The notes under the pieces are model-generated. The model saw only the letters and a program-made list of their open reading frames with translations, was not told the DNA's origin and did not search any database. A DNA stretch of 55,774 bases from the NCBI RefSeq assembly GCF_000220565.1, contig NZ_AFPM01000281.1, positions 1-55,774 of the forward strand, in the 5' to 3' direction. Shown piece by piece: positions 19,332-28,975 of this stretch (within the stretch, counting starts at the first letter, position 1; the number at the start of each line of letters is the position of its first letter). This DNA is from Oceanicola sp. S124. GTDB lineage: Bacteria > Pseudomonadota > Alphaproteobacteria > Rhodobacterales > Rhodobacteraceae. Made by a program: the position numbers and the translations under genes.

Positions 19332-19682
19332 ATGCGGGTGATCTGGCTGATTTGCGGGCTTCTGGCGGTTGCACTCGGCCTCATCGGTGTCGTGCTGCCG
19401 CTTTTGCCCACGGTGCCCTTCATGCTGCTCGCCGTCTTCTGTTTCGCCCGCTCGTCCGAACGTCTGCACGACTGGCTGGTGCATCACCCGCGATTCGGCC
19501 CGGCGATTCGTGACTGGCAGGTCCGCGGCGCCGTCTCGCTGAAAGCAAAACGCCTAGCGACCGTCACGGTCGGAGGCGTCTTTCTACTGTCGGTCCTGAT
19601 GGGCCTGCGCCCGATGCTGCTGCTGATCCAGGGCGCCACGCTCTGCTGCGTGATGCTCTTCCTCTGGACCCGCCCTTCCTAG
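19332..19682 (+). CDS. YbaN-family small membrane protein (DUF454)
   Basis: A 116-residue protein with hydrophobic segments at about residues 3-35 (LICGLLAVALGLIGVVLPLLP), 73-87 and 93-112, and the YbaN signature TVPFMLLAVFCFARSSERLHDWL. The cytoplasmic loop carries HHPRFGPAIRDWQVRGAVS, which is strongly conserved in DUF454. Function unknown. It begins three bases after hemW; its stop TAG and the parB stop overlap in the sequence CTAG. Confidence 0.85.
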   Translation: MRVIWLICGLLAVALGLIGVVLPLLPTVPFMLLAVFCFARSSERLHDWLVHHPRFGPAIRDWQVRGAVSLKAKRLATVTVGGVFLLSVLMGLRPMLLLIQGATLCCVMLFLWTRPS

Positions 19683-20587
19683 CTGCCGCTGCCGAGGATC
19701 TGGCAGATGTCGTCCAGCGCCTCAAGCGAGGGGTAGCTGATGGTGATCGTGCCCGCATCCTGCCCCGGCACATGGTTGATCGTCACCTTGTAGCCAAGCG
19801 CGGCAGACAGATCCCCCTCGAGCGCCTTGGTGTCGGCGTCCTTCTCTCCCAGGCTTTTCGGCGCGCTGCGGGTGGTCTTGGGGCCTGCACTGGGCTTCGG
19901 CTTCTTCGCTAACGCCTCGGTGGCACGCACCGACAGGCCTTCGGCGACGACCTTCTTCGCCAGCACCACAGGCTCATCCGACGTGATCAGCGCCCGCGCA
20001 TGACCGGCAGACAGCTTGCCCTCTTGCAGCAAGTCACGCACTTCGTCAGGAAGCTGCAGCAGGCGCATCAGGTTGGCGATATGCGAGCGGCTCTTGCCGA
20101 GCGCCTTGGCCAGCTTTTCCTGGGTATGACCGAACTTGTCCATCAGCTGACGGAAGCCTGCGGCCTCCTCGATGGGGTTCAGGTCGGCGCGCTGGATGTT
20201 CTCGATAATCGCGACTTCCAGCACCTCGGTATCGTTGAATTCTCGAACGATAACAGGCAGTTGATGCAGCTGAGCCCGCTGCGAGGCGCGCCAGCGGCGT
20301 TCCCCCGCGACGATCTCGTACTTTCCCGGGTCACCGGGCTTCGGACGCACGATCAGCGGCTGGATCACGCCCTTCTCGCGGATCGAGGCGGTCAGTTCCT
20401 CAAGATGATCCTCGGTGAAGGTGCGGCGCGGTTGGTCCGGGTTGGGCACCACGTTCTCGATCGGCACCATCATATCAGGGCGCCGCGTCCCAGCCGCAGC
20501 GCCGCCAGTGGCTGCCGGTTGCTCTTGCACGTCCGCCATGAGGGCCGAAAGGCCACGGCCCAGGCCGCGTGATTTCTTCTTGTCCAT
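19679..20587 (-). CDS. parB: Chromosome partitioning protein ParB
   Basis: ParB (302 residues) binds parS, spreads as a CTP-dependent clamp, and hands the origin region to ParA. NPDQPRRTF and IVAGERRWRASQRAQL are the CTP-binding boxes, SHIANLMRLLQLPDEVRDLLQEG is the helix-turn-helix region, and the C-terminal LSAALGYKVTINHVPG forms the dimer domain. AGGAGAG precedes the ATG. It follows parA by 17 bp. parS matches are present in this window (see 21977 and 23876). Confidence 0.97.
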   Translation of the reverse strand: MDKKKSRGLGRGLSALMADVQEQPAATGGAAAGTRRPDMMVPIENVVPNPDQPRRTFTEDHLEELTASIREKGVIQPLIVRPKPGDPGKYEIVAGERRWRASQRAQLHQLPVIVREFNDTEVLEVAIIENIQRADLNPIEEAAGFRQLMDKFGHTQEKLAKALGKSRSHIANLMRLLQLPDEVRDLLQEGKLSAGHARALITSDEPVVLAKKVVAEGLSVRATEALAKKPKPSAGPKTTRSAPKSLGEKDADTKALEGDLSAALGYKVTINHVPGQDAGTITISYPSLEALDDICQILGSGS

Positions 20588-20604
20588 GCTGCTCTCCTGC
20601 CGCT

Positions 20605-21414
20605 TTAGGCGGCCACGGCTTCGTATTTCGTCAGGATTTCGCGCGCCAGATCACGATAGGCGGCCGCGCCCTTGGAGTTGCTGTCGAACTCCAGCACCGG
20701 CATCGAGAAGGACGGCGCCTCGGACACCCTGACATTGCGCGGAATGATCGTCCGGAAGACCAGATCCCCGAGGTTGTCGCGGGCATCTTCCTCGACCTGC
20801 TGGGACAGGTTGTTGCGGCTGTCGTACATGGTCAGCACGATTCCCTCGATGCGCAGGTCGGGGTTGGCGCTTTGGCGCACTTCGCGGATGGTCAGCATGA
20901 GCTGAGACAGGCCTTCCAGCGCGAAAAACTCGCTCTGCAGCGGCACCAGCACCGAATGTGCGGCCACCATGGCGTTTACCGTCAGCAGGTTCAGCGACGG
21001 CGGGCAGTCGATCAGGACGAAATCATACTCATATTGCTCCATCGCCGGCTGGCGCAGCGCGTCATGCAGCAGGAAAGAGCGTTTTTCATTGGAAATCAGC
21101 TCGATATCCGCCGATGACAGGTCGACGGTTGCCGGCACGACATCCAGGTTCTCGATCTGGCTGCGCATGATGATCTCGTTCAGCGGCGCATCGTCCAGCA
21201 TCAACTCATAGGTGGTGTTCTGACGGTCCTCCGGCTCGATCCCGAGACCGGTCGAGGCATTGCCCTGCGGATCGAAGTCGATCAGCAGCACGCGGCACCC
21301 CTGCTCGACCAGCGCGGCCCCCAGATTGATCGCGGTCGTGGTCTTGCCGACACCGCCTTTCTGGTTCGCGATGGCGACGATCCGCGGTCCCTGAGCCGAA
21401 AGCAGGTTAGACAC
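20605..21414 (-). CDS. parA: Chromosome partitioning ATPase ParA
   Basis: ParA (269 residues) is a Walker-type ATPase that forms a gradient on the nucleoid and moves ParB-parS complexes. The deviant Walker A KGGVGKTTTAINL is at about residues 19-31, and VLIDCPPSLNLLTVNAM holds the Walker B. Its first eight bases overlap rsmG, continuing the operon mnmG-rsmG-parA-parB. Confidence 0.97.
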   Translation of the reverse strand: MSNLLSAQGPRIVAIANQKGGVGKTTTAINLGAALVEQGCRVLLIDFDPQGNASTGLGIEPEDRQNTTYELMLDDAPLNEIIMRSQIENLDVVPATVDLSSADIELISNEKRSFLLHDALRQPAMEQYEYDFVLIDCPPSLNLLTVNAMVAAHSVLVPLQSEFFALEGLSQLMLTIREVRQSANPDLRIEGIVLTMYDSRNNLSQQVEEDARDNLGDLVFRTIIPRNVRVSEAPSFSMPVLEFDSNSKGAAAYRDLAREILTKYEAVAA

Positions 21415-22018
21415 GTTCGATTCCTCCGATTTTAAGGATCACAGCCTCAGACTCGGTTGTACTTCGCACCGGTTCGCAGTGAAAGCGCCAATGGCTCTCG
21501 GCGGCGGCAACTTCCTCTTTCCAGCGTGCTCCCTTCGGGAAAAGGGCCGTTCCGTCAGATTTCAGGTGCAGTTCAGCGAAACCGAGAAGCTGATCCAGGC
21601 TCGCCAGCGCCCGCGCAGACAGGATATCCGCCCCCTGATGGGCCACAGATTCGATCCGCTCAGCCAGAATCGTGGGCTTCAGCCCACATTCACGGGCCAC
21701 TTGGCGCAGGAAGGCACACTTGCGCTGATCCGATTCAATGAGAGTAAACCGAGCGTCTGAATGGCTCTCTGCTGCGAGAATCGCAACGACAAGGCCCGGG
21801 AACCCGCCTCCGCTTCCCAGATCGACCCAATGCTGGAACGCGCCCGCCTGTGCCAGGACCTGGGTGGAATCAAGCAGATGGCGTGTCCAGAGCTCTGGAA
21901 TCGTCGACCTTGCCACCAAGTTTATCCTGGGGTTCCACTTCTCCAGCAATGCCGCGTAGGTATCGAGGCGCTCCAATGTTTCACGTGAAACATTTGCGGC
22001 GAGATACTCCCTGCTCAC
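21407..22018 (-). CDS. rsmG: 16S rRNA (guanine-527-N7)-methyltransferase RsmG
   Basis: RsmG (203 residues) methylates G527 of 16S rRNA with S-adenosylmethionine. [17 protein letters not shown] is the SAM-binding glycine loop; the N-terminal [12 protein letters not shown] is typical. The start overlaps the mnmG stop by four bases. The codons for NVSRET near residue 9 form a perfect parS. Confidence 0.96.
   Translation of the reverse strand: MSREYLAANVSRETLERLDTYAALLEKWNPRINLVARSTIPELWTRHLLDSTQVLAQAGAFQHWVDLGSGGGFPGLVVAILAAESHSDARFTLIESDQRKCAFLRQVARECGLKPTILAERIESVAHQGADILSARALASLDQLLGFAELHLKSDGTALFPKGARWKEEVAAAESHWRFHCEPVRSTTESEAVILKIGGIERV
21977..21992. other. Perfect parS site inside rsmG
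   Basis: TGTTTCACGTGAAACA, an exact 16-bp palindrome identical to the widely conserved parS consensus. It is embedded in the codons for VSRE of RsmG, about 600 bp from parA. Confidence 0.9.
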
Positions 22019-23892
22019 GCCGACTTTTCCTTCAGATCCCGGTTGATACGCGACAGGATCAGCGCCAGCGCGGCCGGAGTCATGCCTTCGATCCGTCCTG
22101 CCTGCGCAAGATTGGACGGACGGATGCGCAGAAGCTTCGATTTCAACTCATTCGACAGACCGTCGAGACGCTCGTAATCGAAATCCCCCGGAATGCCGCG
22201 CGCCTCGTCCTTCTGAAGCGCCTGGGCGTCGTTCTGCTGACGCTGGATATAGGTGGAATAAAGCGCATCGCGGCGCAGTTGCTCCTGCGTCTCACCGTCG
22301 AGGTCCGCAAGAGAAGGTGCGAGCGGCACCAGATCTGCCACTGACGTCTCAGGAAAAGCCAATACCTGGTAGAGAGAGCGCTGCTTGCCGTCCTCGCCAA
22401 CGCGAATACCTGCGGTGTTGAGCTGTTTGGGCGTCACCGTGGTACGTTCCAGGATCTCGCGCCCTGCCCCGATGCGCTCCATCTTTGCGCCGAAGGCCAC
22501 GCGCCGGGCTTCCCCGACCAGACCAGCCTCAATCCCCTTCGGCGTCAGGCGCTGATCGGCGTTGTCCGCGCGCAGCGACAGGCGGTATTCAGCGCGCGAT
22601 GTGAACATCCGGTAGGGTTCCGACACCCCGCGGGTCGTCAGATCGTCAACCATGACGCCGATATAGCTGTCGGTGCGGCTGAAGATCACCGGTTCCTGGC
22701 CCAGGGCTTCTTTCGCGGCGTTCAAGCCGGCGACAAGCCCCTGCGCAGCGGCTTCTTCATAGCCGGTTGTGCCGTTGATCTGGCCCGCCAGGTACAGGCC
22801 TGGCACGTCGCGCAGCGCCAGGCGCATGTCCAGCGCACGCGGATCGACGTAATCATACTCAATCGCGTAACCCGGCTGAAGGATCTCGACCTGCTCCAAA
22901 CCCTTCATCGAGCGGACGTAGTCGTGCTGCACATCCTCGGGCAGAGAAGTTGAGATACCGTTAGGATAGACCGTGTCATCGCCCAGCCCCTCGGGCTCAA
23001 GGAAGACCTGGTGGCTCTCCTTGTCGGCGAAACGCACCACCTTGTCCTCGATCGAGGGGCAGTAGCGCGGACCGACGCCCTCGATATGCCCCCCGTACAT
23101 CGCGGAACGCGACAGGTTCTCGCGGATGATCTCATGGGTGCGCGCACTGGTATGGGTGATCCCGCAGGCCACCTGACGAAGATTCAACCCCTTGGAAAGG
23201 AACGAGAAAAGCACGGGCTCGTCGTCGCCGGGCTGGTCTTCGAGCACCTCCCAGTTGATCGTCTTGCCGTTCAGGCGCGGCGGTGTTCCGGTTTTCAGCC
23301 GACCAAGCGGCAGGCCGAAATCCTCCATCCGTTCCCCCAGCTTGTTCGCTGCCGAATCACCCATGCGACCACCGGAATAGGAAACGTCGCCAATATGAAT
23401 CAAACCGCGAAGGAATGTGCCGGTGGTCAGTACGACGGCCCTGGCGTGCACCTCGGAGCCATCGGCCAGCACGATCCCGGCAATCCGGTCTCCCTGCATG
23501 ATGAAGTCGGTCACCTCGCCGACCAGCACGTCGAGACCGGGGCAGCTGGTCATCTCGCGCAGCATCTCGGCGCGGTAGACGGCACGGTCGGCCTGGGCGC
23601 GCGGGCCTTGCACAGCAGGTCCCTTACGCCGGTTCAGCAGGCGGAACTGGATACCCGCCAGGTCGGCAACACGACCCATGACACCATCCAGCGCGTCGAT
23701 CTCGCGAACCAGGTGACCCTTGCCAAGGCCGCCAATCGCAGGATTGCAGGACATCACGCCGATGCCCTCCATCTTCAGCGTCACCAGCGCGGTGCGGGCC
23801 CCTGCCCGCGCAGCCGCATGGGCAGCGTCACACCCGGCGTGACCGCCTCCAACAACGACGACATCAAACTCAGATTGTTTCACGTGAAACAT
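22015..23892 (-). CDS. mnmG: tRNA uridine-34 carboxymethylaminomethyl synthesis enzyme MnmG
   Basis: MnmG (625 residues, GidA) acts with MnmE to add the carboxymethylaminomethyl group at tRNA wobble uridine. The FAD-binding [17 protein letters not shown] is near residue 14, and the family signatures [15 protein letters not shown] and [16 protein letters not shown] are present. It starts MFHVKQS, whose codons hold a perfect parS. It is three bases downstream of the mnmE stop. Confidence 0.97.
   Translation of the reverse strand: MFHVKQSEFDVVVVGGGHAGCDAAHAAARAGARTALVTLKMEGIGVMSCNPAIGGLGKGHLVREIDALDGVMGRVADLAGIQFRLLNRRKGPAVQGPRAQADRAVYRAEMLREMTSCPGLDVLVGEVTDFIMQGDRIAGIVLADGSEVHARAVVLTTGTFLRGLIHIGDVSYSGGRMGDSAANKLGERMEDFGLPLGRLKTGTPPRLNGKTINWEVLEDQPGDDEPVLFSFLSKGLNLRQVACGITHTSARTHEIIRENLSRSAMYGGHIEGVGPRYCPSIEDKVVRFADKESHQVFLEPEGLGDDTVYPNGISTSLPEDVQHDYVRSMKGLEQVEILQPGYAIEYDYVDPRALDMRLALRDVPGLYLAGQINGTTGYEEAAAQGLVAGLNAAKEALGQEPVIFSRTDSYIGVMVDDLTTRGVSEPYRMFTSRAEYRLSLRADNADQRLTPKGIEAGLVGEARRVAFGAKMERIGAGREILERTTVTPKQLNTAGIRVGEDGKQRSLYQVLAFPETSVADLVPLAPSLADLDGETQEQLRRDALYSTYIQRQQNDAQALQKDEARGIPGDFDYERLDGLSNELKSKLLRIRPSNLAQAGRIEGMTPAALALILSRINRDLKEKSA
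23876..23891. other. Perfect parS site at the mnmG start
   Basis: A second exact TGTTTCACGTGAAACA, spanning the codons for FHVKQ at the very start of MnmG. It lies about 1.9 kb from the parS in rsmG and 3.2 kb from the predicted oriC. Confidence 0.9.
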
Positions 23893-23895
23893 CCC

Positions 23896-25179
23896 TCACT
23901 TGCCGATGCAGAAGGACGAGAAGATTTCGTCCAGCAGGTTTTCGACATCCACGATGCCTACCAGAGAATCGAGCGCCCGGATAGCCGAGCGCAGTTCTTC
24001 GGCGATCAGGTCCTCAGTGTAAACCGGGTTGCCCAGCATCTCGCGCGCCTGTGACAGGTCGCCAAGGGCACGCAGGATCGCGAGCCGGTGGCGTTCTCGG
24101 GTTGCCGTGGCGACGAGGCTGGTGCGCTCAGCAAAATAAGCACTCAGCCGGGTGATCAGGGCATCGACGCCCTGCCCCGTGACGCCACTGATGCCGGCCG
24201 AATCGCCCGATTCGTCAGCCTTGCCACGCAGCACGATATCCTCGGGGCGTAGTTCGATCCGCGGCGAAATCTCGCCGGGTTCCAGCAGGTAGATGCGCAG
24301 ATCCGACAGCTCGGCGCGCTCACGGGCGCGGGCGATGCCGATCGCCTCGACCTCGTCTTCGGTCTCGCGAATGCCGGCGGTATCCAGCAGAGTCACAGGC
24401 AATCCGCGCAGGTCCATCCGCACTTCGATCACGTCGCGGGTGGTGCCAGCAATACTCGAGGTGATCGCCGCCTCGCGGCCGGCCAGGAAATTCAGCAGCG
24501 TCGATTTGCCGGCGTTCGGAGCGCCGAGGATGGCGACTTCGAAGCCCTGGCGGACACGTTCGGCAACCTCTGCCCCCTTGGCCTGGGCGGCCAGTGACGC
24601 CGAAACACCGTCCAGCAGCTGGACCACCTCGGGGCGCACGTCGACGGGCACGTCTTCGTCGGCAAAGTCGATCACCGCTTCCAGCAGCGCCGCGGCGCGG
24701 ATCAGGTCCTTGCGCCAGCCCTGCACAACCTCGCCCAGCTTGCCCGAGAAGACCCGCTGCGCCTGACGGCGCTGTGCTTCGGTCTCGGAGTCAATGAGGT
24801 CGGCAAGTCCTTCCACCTGCGCCAGGTCCATCTTGGAGTTCTCAAGCGCGCGGCGCGTGAACTCCCCCGGCTCGGCCATGCGCAAGCCGTCGATCTCTCC
24901 GAGAATGCGCAAGGTCGAGGACACGATGGCGGGCGAGCCGTGCAGATGCAGCTCGATCACGTCTTCGCCGGTGAAGCTGGCGGGGCCGGCGAAGGCCAGC
25001 AGCAGCGCCTGGTCCAGCACCTCGTCTCCGTCGCGCAGCAGGCGCAGGGCCGCCGCACGCGGTTCCGGCGCCGTCAGGCCGAAACGCGTGAGGGCCGGGA
25101 ATGCTCCCGGCCCTGAAATCCTGATGACTGAGACGCCTGCCCGGCCAGGGGCCGAGGCAAGCGCAAAGATCGTGTCCAT
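23896..25179 (-). CDS. mnmE: tRNA modification GTPase MnmE
   Basis: MnmE (427 residues, TrmE) is the GTPase partner of MnmG. The N-terminal folate-binding domain carries [17 protein letters not shown], the GTPase G1 is [15 protein letters not shown]3 is DTAGIRET, and the C-terminal FCIGK holds the catalytic Cys of the family. It is seven bases downstream of rho. Confidence 0.97.
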   Translation of the reverse strand: MDTIFALASAPGRAGVSVIRISGPGAFPALTRFGLTAPEPRAAALRLLRDGDEVLDQALLLAFAGPASFTGEDVIELHLHGSPAIVSSTLRILGEIDGLRMAEPGEFTRRALENSKMDLAQVEGLADLIDSETEAQRRQAQRVFSGKLGEVVQGWRKDLIRAAALLEAVIDFADEDVPVDVRPEVVQLLDGVSASLAAQAKGAEVAERVRQGFEVAILGAPNAGKSTLLNFLAGREAAITSSIAGTTRDVIEVRMDLRGLPVTLLDTAGIRETEDEVEAIGIARARERAELSDLRIYLLEPGEISPRIELRPEDIVLRGKADESGDSAGISGVTGQGVDALITRLSAYFAERTSLVATATRERHRLAILRALGDLSQAREMLGNPVYTEDLIAEELRSAIRALDSLVGIVDVENLLDEIFSSFCIGK

Positions 25180-25186
25180 CGGACCC

Positions 25187-26458
25187 TCAGGTGTTCATCG
25201 AGTCGAAGAATTCGGAGTTGGTCTTCGTCTGCTTCAGCTTCGAGATCAGGAACTCGATGGCATCGGTGGTGCCCATCGGGTTCAGGATGCGGCGCAGAAC
25301 GAAGGTCTTCTGCAGGTCCACCTTGTCGACCAGCAGATCCTCTTTCCGGGTGCCGGACTTGAGGATGTCCATCGCCGGATAGACGCGCTTGTCGGCGATC
25401 TTGCGATCCAGGACGATCTCGGAGTTACCGGTCCCCTTGAATTCTTCGAAGATCACCTCGTCCATGCGCGAACCGGTGTCGATCAGCGCGGTGGCGATGA
25501 TGGTCAGCGAGCCACCCTCTTCGATGTTGCGCGCCGCCCCGAAGAAGCGCTTCGGACGCTGCAGGGCGTTCGCGTCGACACCACCGGTCAGCACCTTGCC
25601 CGAGGACGGCACCACGGTGTTGAAGGCGCGGCCAAGTCTTGTGATCGAATCGAGCAGGATTACAACATCTCGTTTATGCTCGACCAGGCGCTTGGCCTTT
25701 TCGATGACCATCTCGGACACGGCCACGTGGCGCGTCGCGGGTTCGTCGAAGGTCGAGGAGATCACTTCGCCCTTCACCGAACGCTGCATGTCGGTGACTT
25801 CTTCCGGGCGTTCGTCGATCAGCAGGACGATCAGGTAGCACTCGGGGTGGTTCTTTTCGATGCTGGCCGCGATGTTCTGCAGCAGCACGGTTTTGCCGGT
25901 GCGCGGCGGCGCCACGATCAGCGACCGCTGGCCCTTCCCGATCGGCGAGACAAGGTCGATGATCCGGGCCGAGCGGTCCTTGATCGTCGGATCCTCGATT
26001 TCCATCTTCAGCCGCTCGTCGGGATAGAGCGGGGTCAGGTTGTCGAAGGCGATCTTGTGACGCGCCTTCTCGGGGTCCTGGAAGTTGATCGAGCTGACGG
26101 TGGTCAGGGCAAAGTAACGCTCGTTGTCGTCGGGCGCCTTCATCAGGCCCTCGACCGTGTCGCCGGTACGCAGCGAGAACTGGCGGATCATGTCGGGCGA
26201 GACGTAGATGTCATCGGGGCCCGGCAGGTAGTTGGCTTCCGGCGAGCGCAGGAAGCCGAACCCGTCCTGCAGCACTTCCAGCACGCCATCGCCGCCGACC
26301 TGCCAGTCGTCGTCGGCCAATTCGCGCAGGATCTGGAACATCATCTCGCCCTTGCGCATGGTCGAGGCGTTCTCGATCTCGAGCTCCTCGGCCATGGCCA
26401 GCAGATCCTTTGGGCTCTTCGCCTTCAGATCGGAGAGGTTCAGACGGTTCTCTGTCAT
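25187..26458 (-). CDS. rho: Transcription termination factor Rho
   Basis: Rho (423 residues) is a hexameric RNA-dependent ATPase that ends transcription. The N-terminal RNA-binding domain has [15 protein letters not shown] near residue 58; the P-loop is [15 protein letters not shown] near residue 180; [15 protein letters not shown] is Walker B and Q-loop region. The leader is about 85 bases from the predicted promoter, and Rho genes are often self-limited by attenuation in the leader, though no such structure is proven here. Confidence 0.97.
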   Translation of the reverse strand: MTENRLNLSDLKAKSPKDLLAMAEELEIENASTMRKGEMMFQILRELADDDWQVGGDGVLEVLQDGFGFLRSPEANYLPGPDDIYVSPDMIRQFSLRTGDTVEGLMKAPDDNERYFALTTVSSINFQDPEKARHKIAFDNLTPLYPDERLKMEIEDPTIKDRSARIIDLVSPIGKGQRSLIVAPPRTGKTVLLQNIAASIEKNHPECYLIVLLIDERPEEVTDMQRSVKGEVISSTFDEPATRHVAVSEMVIEKAKRLVEHKRDVVILLDSITRLGRAFNTVVPSSGKVLTGGVDANALQRPKRFFGAARNIEEGGSLTIIATALIDTGSRMDEVIFEEFKGTGNSEIVLDRKIADKRVYPAMDILKSGTRKEDLLVDKVDLQKTFVLRRILNPMGTTDAIEFLISKLKQTKTNSEFFDSMNT

Positions 26459-26550
26459 GAAAATAAGGTCCTTCGTCCGGCCCCGTCGGGGCGCGCGGTA
26501 CGGTATCTATACTGGAGAATGGACTCACCCGGACGGGCGGCTTGCTGCGC

Positions 26551-26579
26551 TAGATAGGGACTCGCAGAGCGCGAGTCAA
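26551..26579 (-). promoter_or_regulatory. Candidate rho promoter
   Basis: On the minus strand TTGACT, 17 bases, TATCTA, an excellent housekeeping match. The spacer is itself a palindrome (GACTCGC-AGAGC-GCGAGTC), which might be an operator. Confidence 0.65.
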
Positions 26580-26664
26580 CGAAATCGGACTCCTGCCGCC
26601 CCGGGAGGGCCCTCAGAGGCGCTCTCAGGCCCTTCCAGTGCCCTTCCGGGCCCCGGGGAGGTTT
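26580..26664. other. GC-rich hairpin-forming gap between hemJ and rho promoter
   Basis: Contains the imperfect stem GGGCCCTCAGAG with CTCTCAGGCCC and further GGGCCC-type repeats. It may stop minus-strand hemJ transcripts before rho. No gene seen. Confidence 0.35.
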
Positions 26665-27111
26665 TCAGAACTTCACCACCACAGAGGCCACGATGAGCAC
26701 CATCAGCAGCGTCGGAAGCTCGTTCATCATGCGGTAGGTGCGGCCGGTGCGGCTGTTCTCGCCGCGCACGAAGTCCTTGCGCCGCTTCCCAAGCCAATGA
26801 TGGAACCAGGTCATGGCGATCACCGCCGCGCCCTTGGTCCAGGGCCAGACATCGCCCCAGTAGACCAGCCCCGGCGTCAGAACCAGCGCCAGGCCGAAGA
26901 CCCATGTGGCGATCATCGCCGGGTTCATGATCCCTCTCAGAAGACGACGCTCCATAGTTTGGAACATCTCGTCGGTCTTGGGATCGGTCACCTGTTCGGC
27001 GTGATAGACGAAGAGACGGGGCAGATAGAAGATCCCGGCCATCCAGGAGATCACCGAGACGATGTGCAGGACCAGGGTCCAGGGATAGGCAAGGGCGAGA
27101 AAGTCGAACAT
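26665..27111 (-). CDS. hemJ: Protoporphyrinogen oxidase HemJ
   Basis: HemJ (148 residues) oxidises protoporphyrinogen IX to protoporphyrin IX in the membrane, the penultimate step of haem synthesis. The conserved segments LHIVSVISWMAGIFYLPRLFVYH (His and Arg) and ATWVFGLALVLTPGLVY, and KRRKDFVRGENSRTGRTYRMMNELP near the C-terminus, match the family. The start at 27111 is chosen because the upstream extension is low-complexity DNA from the origin region. Flanks rho and the putative oriC. Confidence 0.9.
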   Translation of the reverse strand: MFDFLALAYPWTLVLHIVSVISWMAGIFYLPRLFVYHAEQVTDPKTDEMFQTMERRLLRGIMNPAMIATWVFGLALVLTPGLVYWGDVWPWTKGAAVIAMTWFHHWLGKRRKDFVRGENSRTGRTYRMMNELPTLLMVLIVASVVVKF

Positions 27112-27139
27112 CCGGGTACTCCGCTTGGACGCATCCTCT

Positions 27140-27182
27140 CTATCAATCAATAAAAAAGAAAAGAAAGATTGTTGTTTGATGT
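27140..27182. other. AT-rich unwinding-element candidate
   Basis: About 43 bases with few G or C, purine-rich on the plus strand (TAAAAAAGAAAAGAAAGATT), in otherwise GC-rich DNA. It borders the DnaA boxes on one side. Confidence 0.5.
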
Positions 27183-27223
27183 AGTCCGCCTTCAACCTGT
27201 GGATCCTTTCTTTGCCCACCGAC

Positions 27224-27232
27224 TTATCCACA
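27224..27232 (+). other. DnaA box (TTATCCACA)
   Basis: Exact consensus TTATCCACA, nearest to the AT-rich run. Confidence 0.8.
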
Positions 27233-27330
27233 GGTGGATATCTCTGGGACGAATCGCGGGCGAATCGGGGAAAATTCTGCGCGAGATTCCGAAAACCGCA
27301 CGACTCCAAGGACTTGAGCCGGGAAAATCC

Positions 27331-27339
27331 TGTGCATAA
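27331..27339 (-). other. DnaA box (TTATGCACA on minus strand)
   Basis: TGTGCATAA on the plus strand; fits TTATNCACA. Confidence 0.65.
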
Positions 27340-27451
27340 GCGGGAAGGCCCTGTGGGGACTGAATCCGGGGAATCCGGTGAGTCCGCGTTTTCCCGGTTA
27401 TCCTTTCCCACCGGTGGGAGTCTTTCTAAGCGCTGTGTGGGACTCGGGGGG

Positions 27452-27460
27452 TTGTGCACA
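27452..27460 (+). other. DnaA box-like TTGTGCACA
   Basis: One mismatch to TTATNCACA (A to G at position 3). Confidence 0.4.
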
Positions 27461-27537
27461 GCCCTTGCCGGGGACTTGCGTCAAGCCGTGATTTTTCCCA
27501 GAAGTATCGGCATCTCGTACTCCGGTTCTGCACTGAC

Positions 27538-27546
27538 TTATCCACA
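27538..27546 (+). other. DnaA box overlapping the maf start
   Basis: Exact TTATCCACA whose last base is the A of the maf ATG. Confidence 0.75.
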
Positions 27547-28145
27547 TGCCCGCAAAAATCCTTCTCGCCTCCGGCTCGACCATCCGGGCTGACCTGCTGC
27601 GCGGCGCTGCGGTGCCCTTCGAGGTGGAAAAGGCGCGGGTGGATGAAGAGGCGATCACCGCCGCGCTGGTGGCCGAGGGCGACAGCCCGCGCGACATCGC
27701 CGATGCCCTGGCCGAGGCGAAGGCGGCCAAGGTCGGGCGCAAGTACCCGGACAGTTTCGTCATCGGGTGCGACCAGACCTGCGACATCGAAGGCCAGATC
27801 CTCGGCAAGCCCGAGAGCGCCGAGGCGGCGCGCGAACAGATCATGTTGCTGGCCGGGCGCAGCCACAAGCTGCATTCGGCCGCGGTGATCTTCAACGATG
27901 GCAAGCCCGTCTGGCGCAAGGTCTCGACCGTCAAGCTGACGATGCGCATTCCCTCGCCCGAATATCTGGCCAGTTACATAGACCGGAACTGGCCACAGAT
28001 CGGCCAGAGTTGCGGCGCCTATCAGCTGGAAGGCGAAGGCGCGCGGCTGATGACGAAGGTCGAGGGCGATTATTTCGCCGTGCTCGGCCTGCCGCTGCTG
28101 GAAATTCTCGACTACCTGACGCTCAGAGGAGCCCTTGCCGCATGA
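27546..28145 (+). CDS. maf: Maf-family nucleotide pyrophosphatase
   Basis: Maf proteins (199 residues here) hydrolyse non-canonical or m7G/UTP-type nucleotides. LASGSTIRADLL at the N-terminus and VIGCDQTCDIEGQILGKP (the active-site region) mark the family; PQIGQSCGAYQLEGEGARL and VEGDYFAVLGLPLLEIL are the C-terminal signatures. The start overlaps a DnaA box. Stop overlaps the aroE ATG (ATGA). Confidence 0.92.
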   Translation: MPAKILLASGSTIRADLLRGAAVPFEVEKARVDEEAITAALVAEGDSPRDIADALAEAKAAKVGRKYPDSFVIGCDQTCDIEGQILGKPESAEAAREQIMLLAGRSHKLHSAAVIFNDGKPVWRKVSTVKLTMRIPSPEYLASYIDRNWPQIGQSCGAYQLEGEGARLMTKVEGDYFAVLGLPLLEILDYLTLRGALAA

Positions 28146-28975
28146 GCCTCGACCGCATTCCCCTTGCCGGTGTCATCGGCCGTCCGATTGCCCATTCGAA
28201 GTCGCCGCAGCTGCATGGACACTGGTTGCAGCAGATGGGTCTGCCGGGACGCTACATTCCGATGGAGGTTGCGCCCGAGGATCTGGAACAGGTGCTGCGC
28301 GCCCTGCCCAGGGCTGGCTTCGTCGGCGTCAACATCACCATTCCGCACAAGGAAGCGGTGCTGGAGATCGCCGACCTGGTGACCGACCGCGCCACGCTGA
28401 TCGGTGCCGCCAATACCTTGATCTTCCGCGCGGACGGAAAAATTCATGCAGATAATACAGATGGTTACGGGTTCATCGAGAATCTGAAGCAGAACGCGCC
28501 GAACTGGAATCCCAAGGCCGGGCCGGCGGCGCTTCTGGGCGCCGGCGGCGCGGCGCGCGCCGTCATCAGCGCCCTGCTCGAGGCCGGGGTGCCCGAGATC
28601 TTCATCTCGAACCGGACCCGCGCCCGCGCCGAGGCGTTGCACGCCGATTTCGGCCGTCGCCTGACGGTGGTCGAATGGGTTCAGGCCGGCAACATGATCG
28701 AAGAGGCCGCGACGGTGGTCAACACCACCTCTCTCGGCATGGTCGGCAAACCCGAGTTGCGGGTGCCGCTGGACGGGCTGCGGCGCGGTCAGCTTGTCAC
28801 CGATCTGGTCTATGCCCCGTTGAAGACCCCCCTTCTGGCCGCCGCCGAGGCCGCCGGCTGCACCACGGTCGACGGTCTGGGCATGTTGCTGCACCAGGCC
28901 GTGCCCGGGTTCGAACGCTGGTTCGGCAAGCGTCCGCAGGTCACCGATGAGGCCCGCGCGGCCGCCCTGGCATGA
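28142..28975 (+). CDS. aroE: Shikimate dehydrogenase
   Basis: AroE (277 residues) reduces dehydroshikimate to shikimate with NADPH. SKSPQLHGHW binds shikimate, NITIPHKEAVL has the catalytic lysine, NTDGYGF the substrate Asp, and LGAGGAARAVI the NADP site. The start overlaps maf by four bases. It forms an operon maf-aroE-coaE-dnaQ. Confidence 0.95.
   Translation: MSLDRIPLAGVIGRPIAHSKSPQLHGHWLQQMGLPGRYIPMEVAPEDLEQVLRALPRAGFVGVNITIPHKEAVLEIADLVTDRATLIGAANTLIFRADGKIHADNTDGYGFIENLKQNAPNWNPKAGPAALLGAGGAARAVISALLEAGVPEIFISNRTRARAEALHADFGRRLTVVEWVQAGNMIEEAATVVNTTSLGMVGKPELRVPLDGLRRGQLVTDLVYAPLKTPLLAAAEAAGCTTVDGLGMLLHQAVPGFERWFGKRPQVTDEARAAALA

Larger units (their letters stand above)
27112..27546. 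other. Predicted chromosomal replication origin oriC
   Basis: A 435-bp gene-free gap between hemJ and maf. The hemJ-proximal side has an AT-rich run (27140-27182, mostly A on one strand, a probable unwinding element), and the rest has at least four DnaA-box-like 9-mers (27224, 27331, 27452, 27538) plus a weaker one at 27198 (TGTGGATCC). A near IHF-type TATCAATCAATAA is in the AT-rich run. Neighbours parAB, mnmG, rsmG, rho, maf are typical of alphaproteobacterial origins. Function is inferred from sequence and position; dnaA itself is not in this window. Confidence 0.75.
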
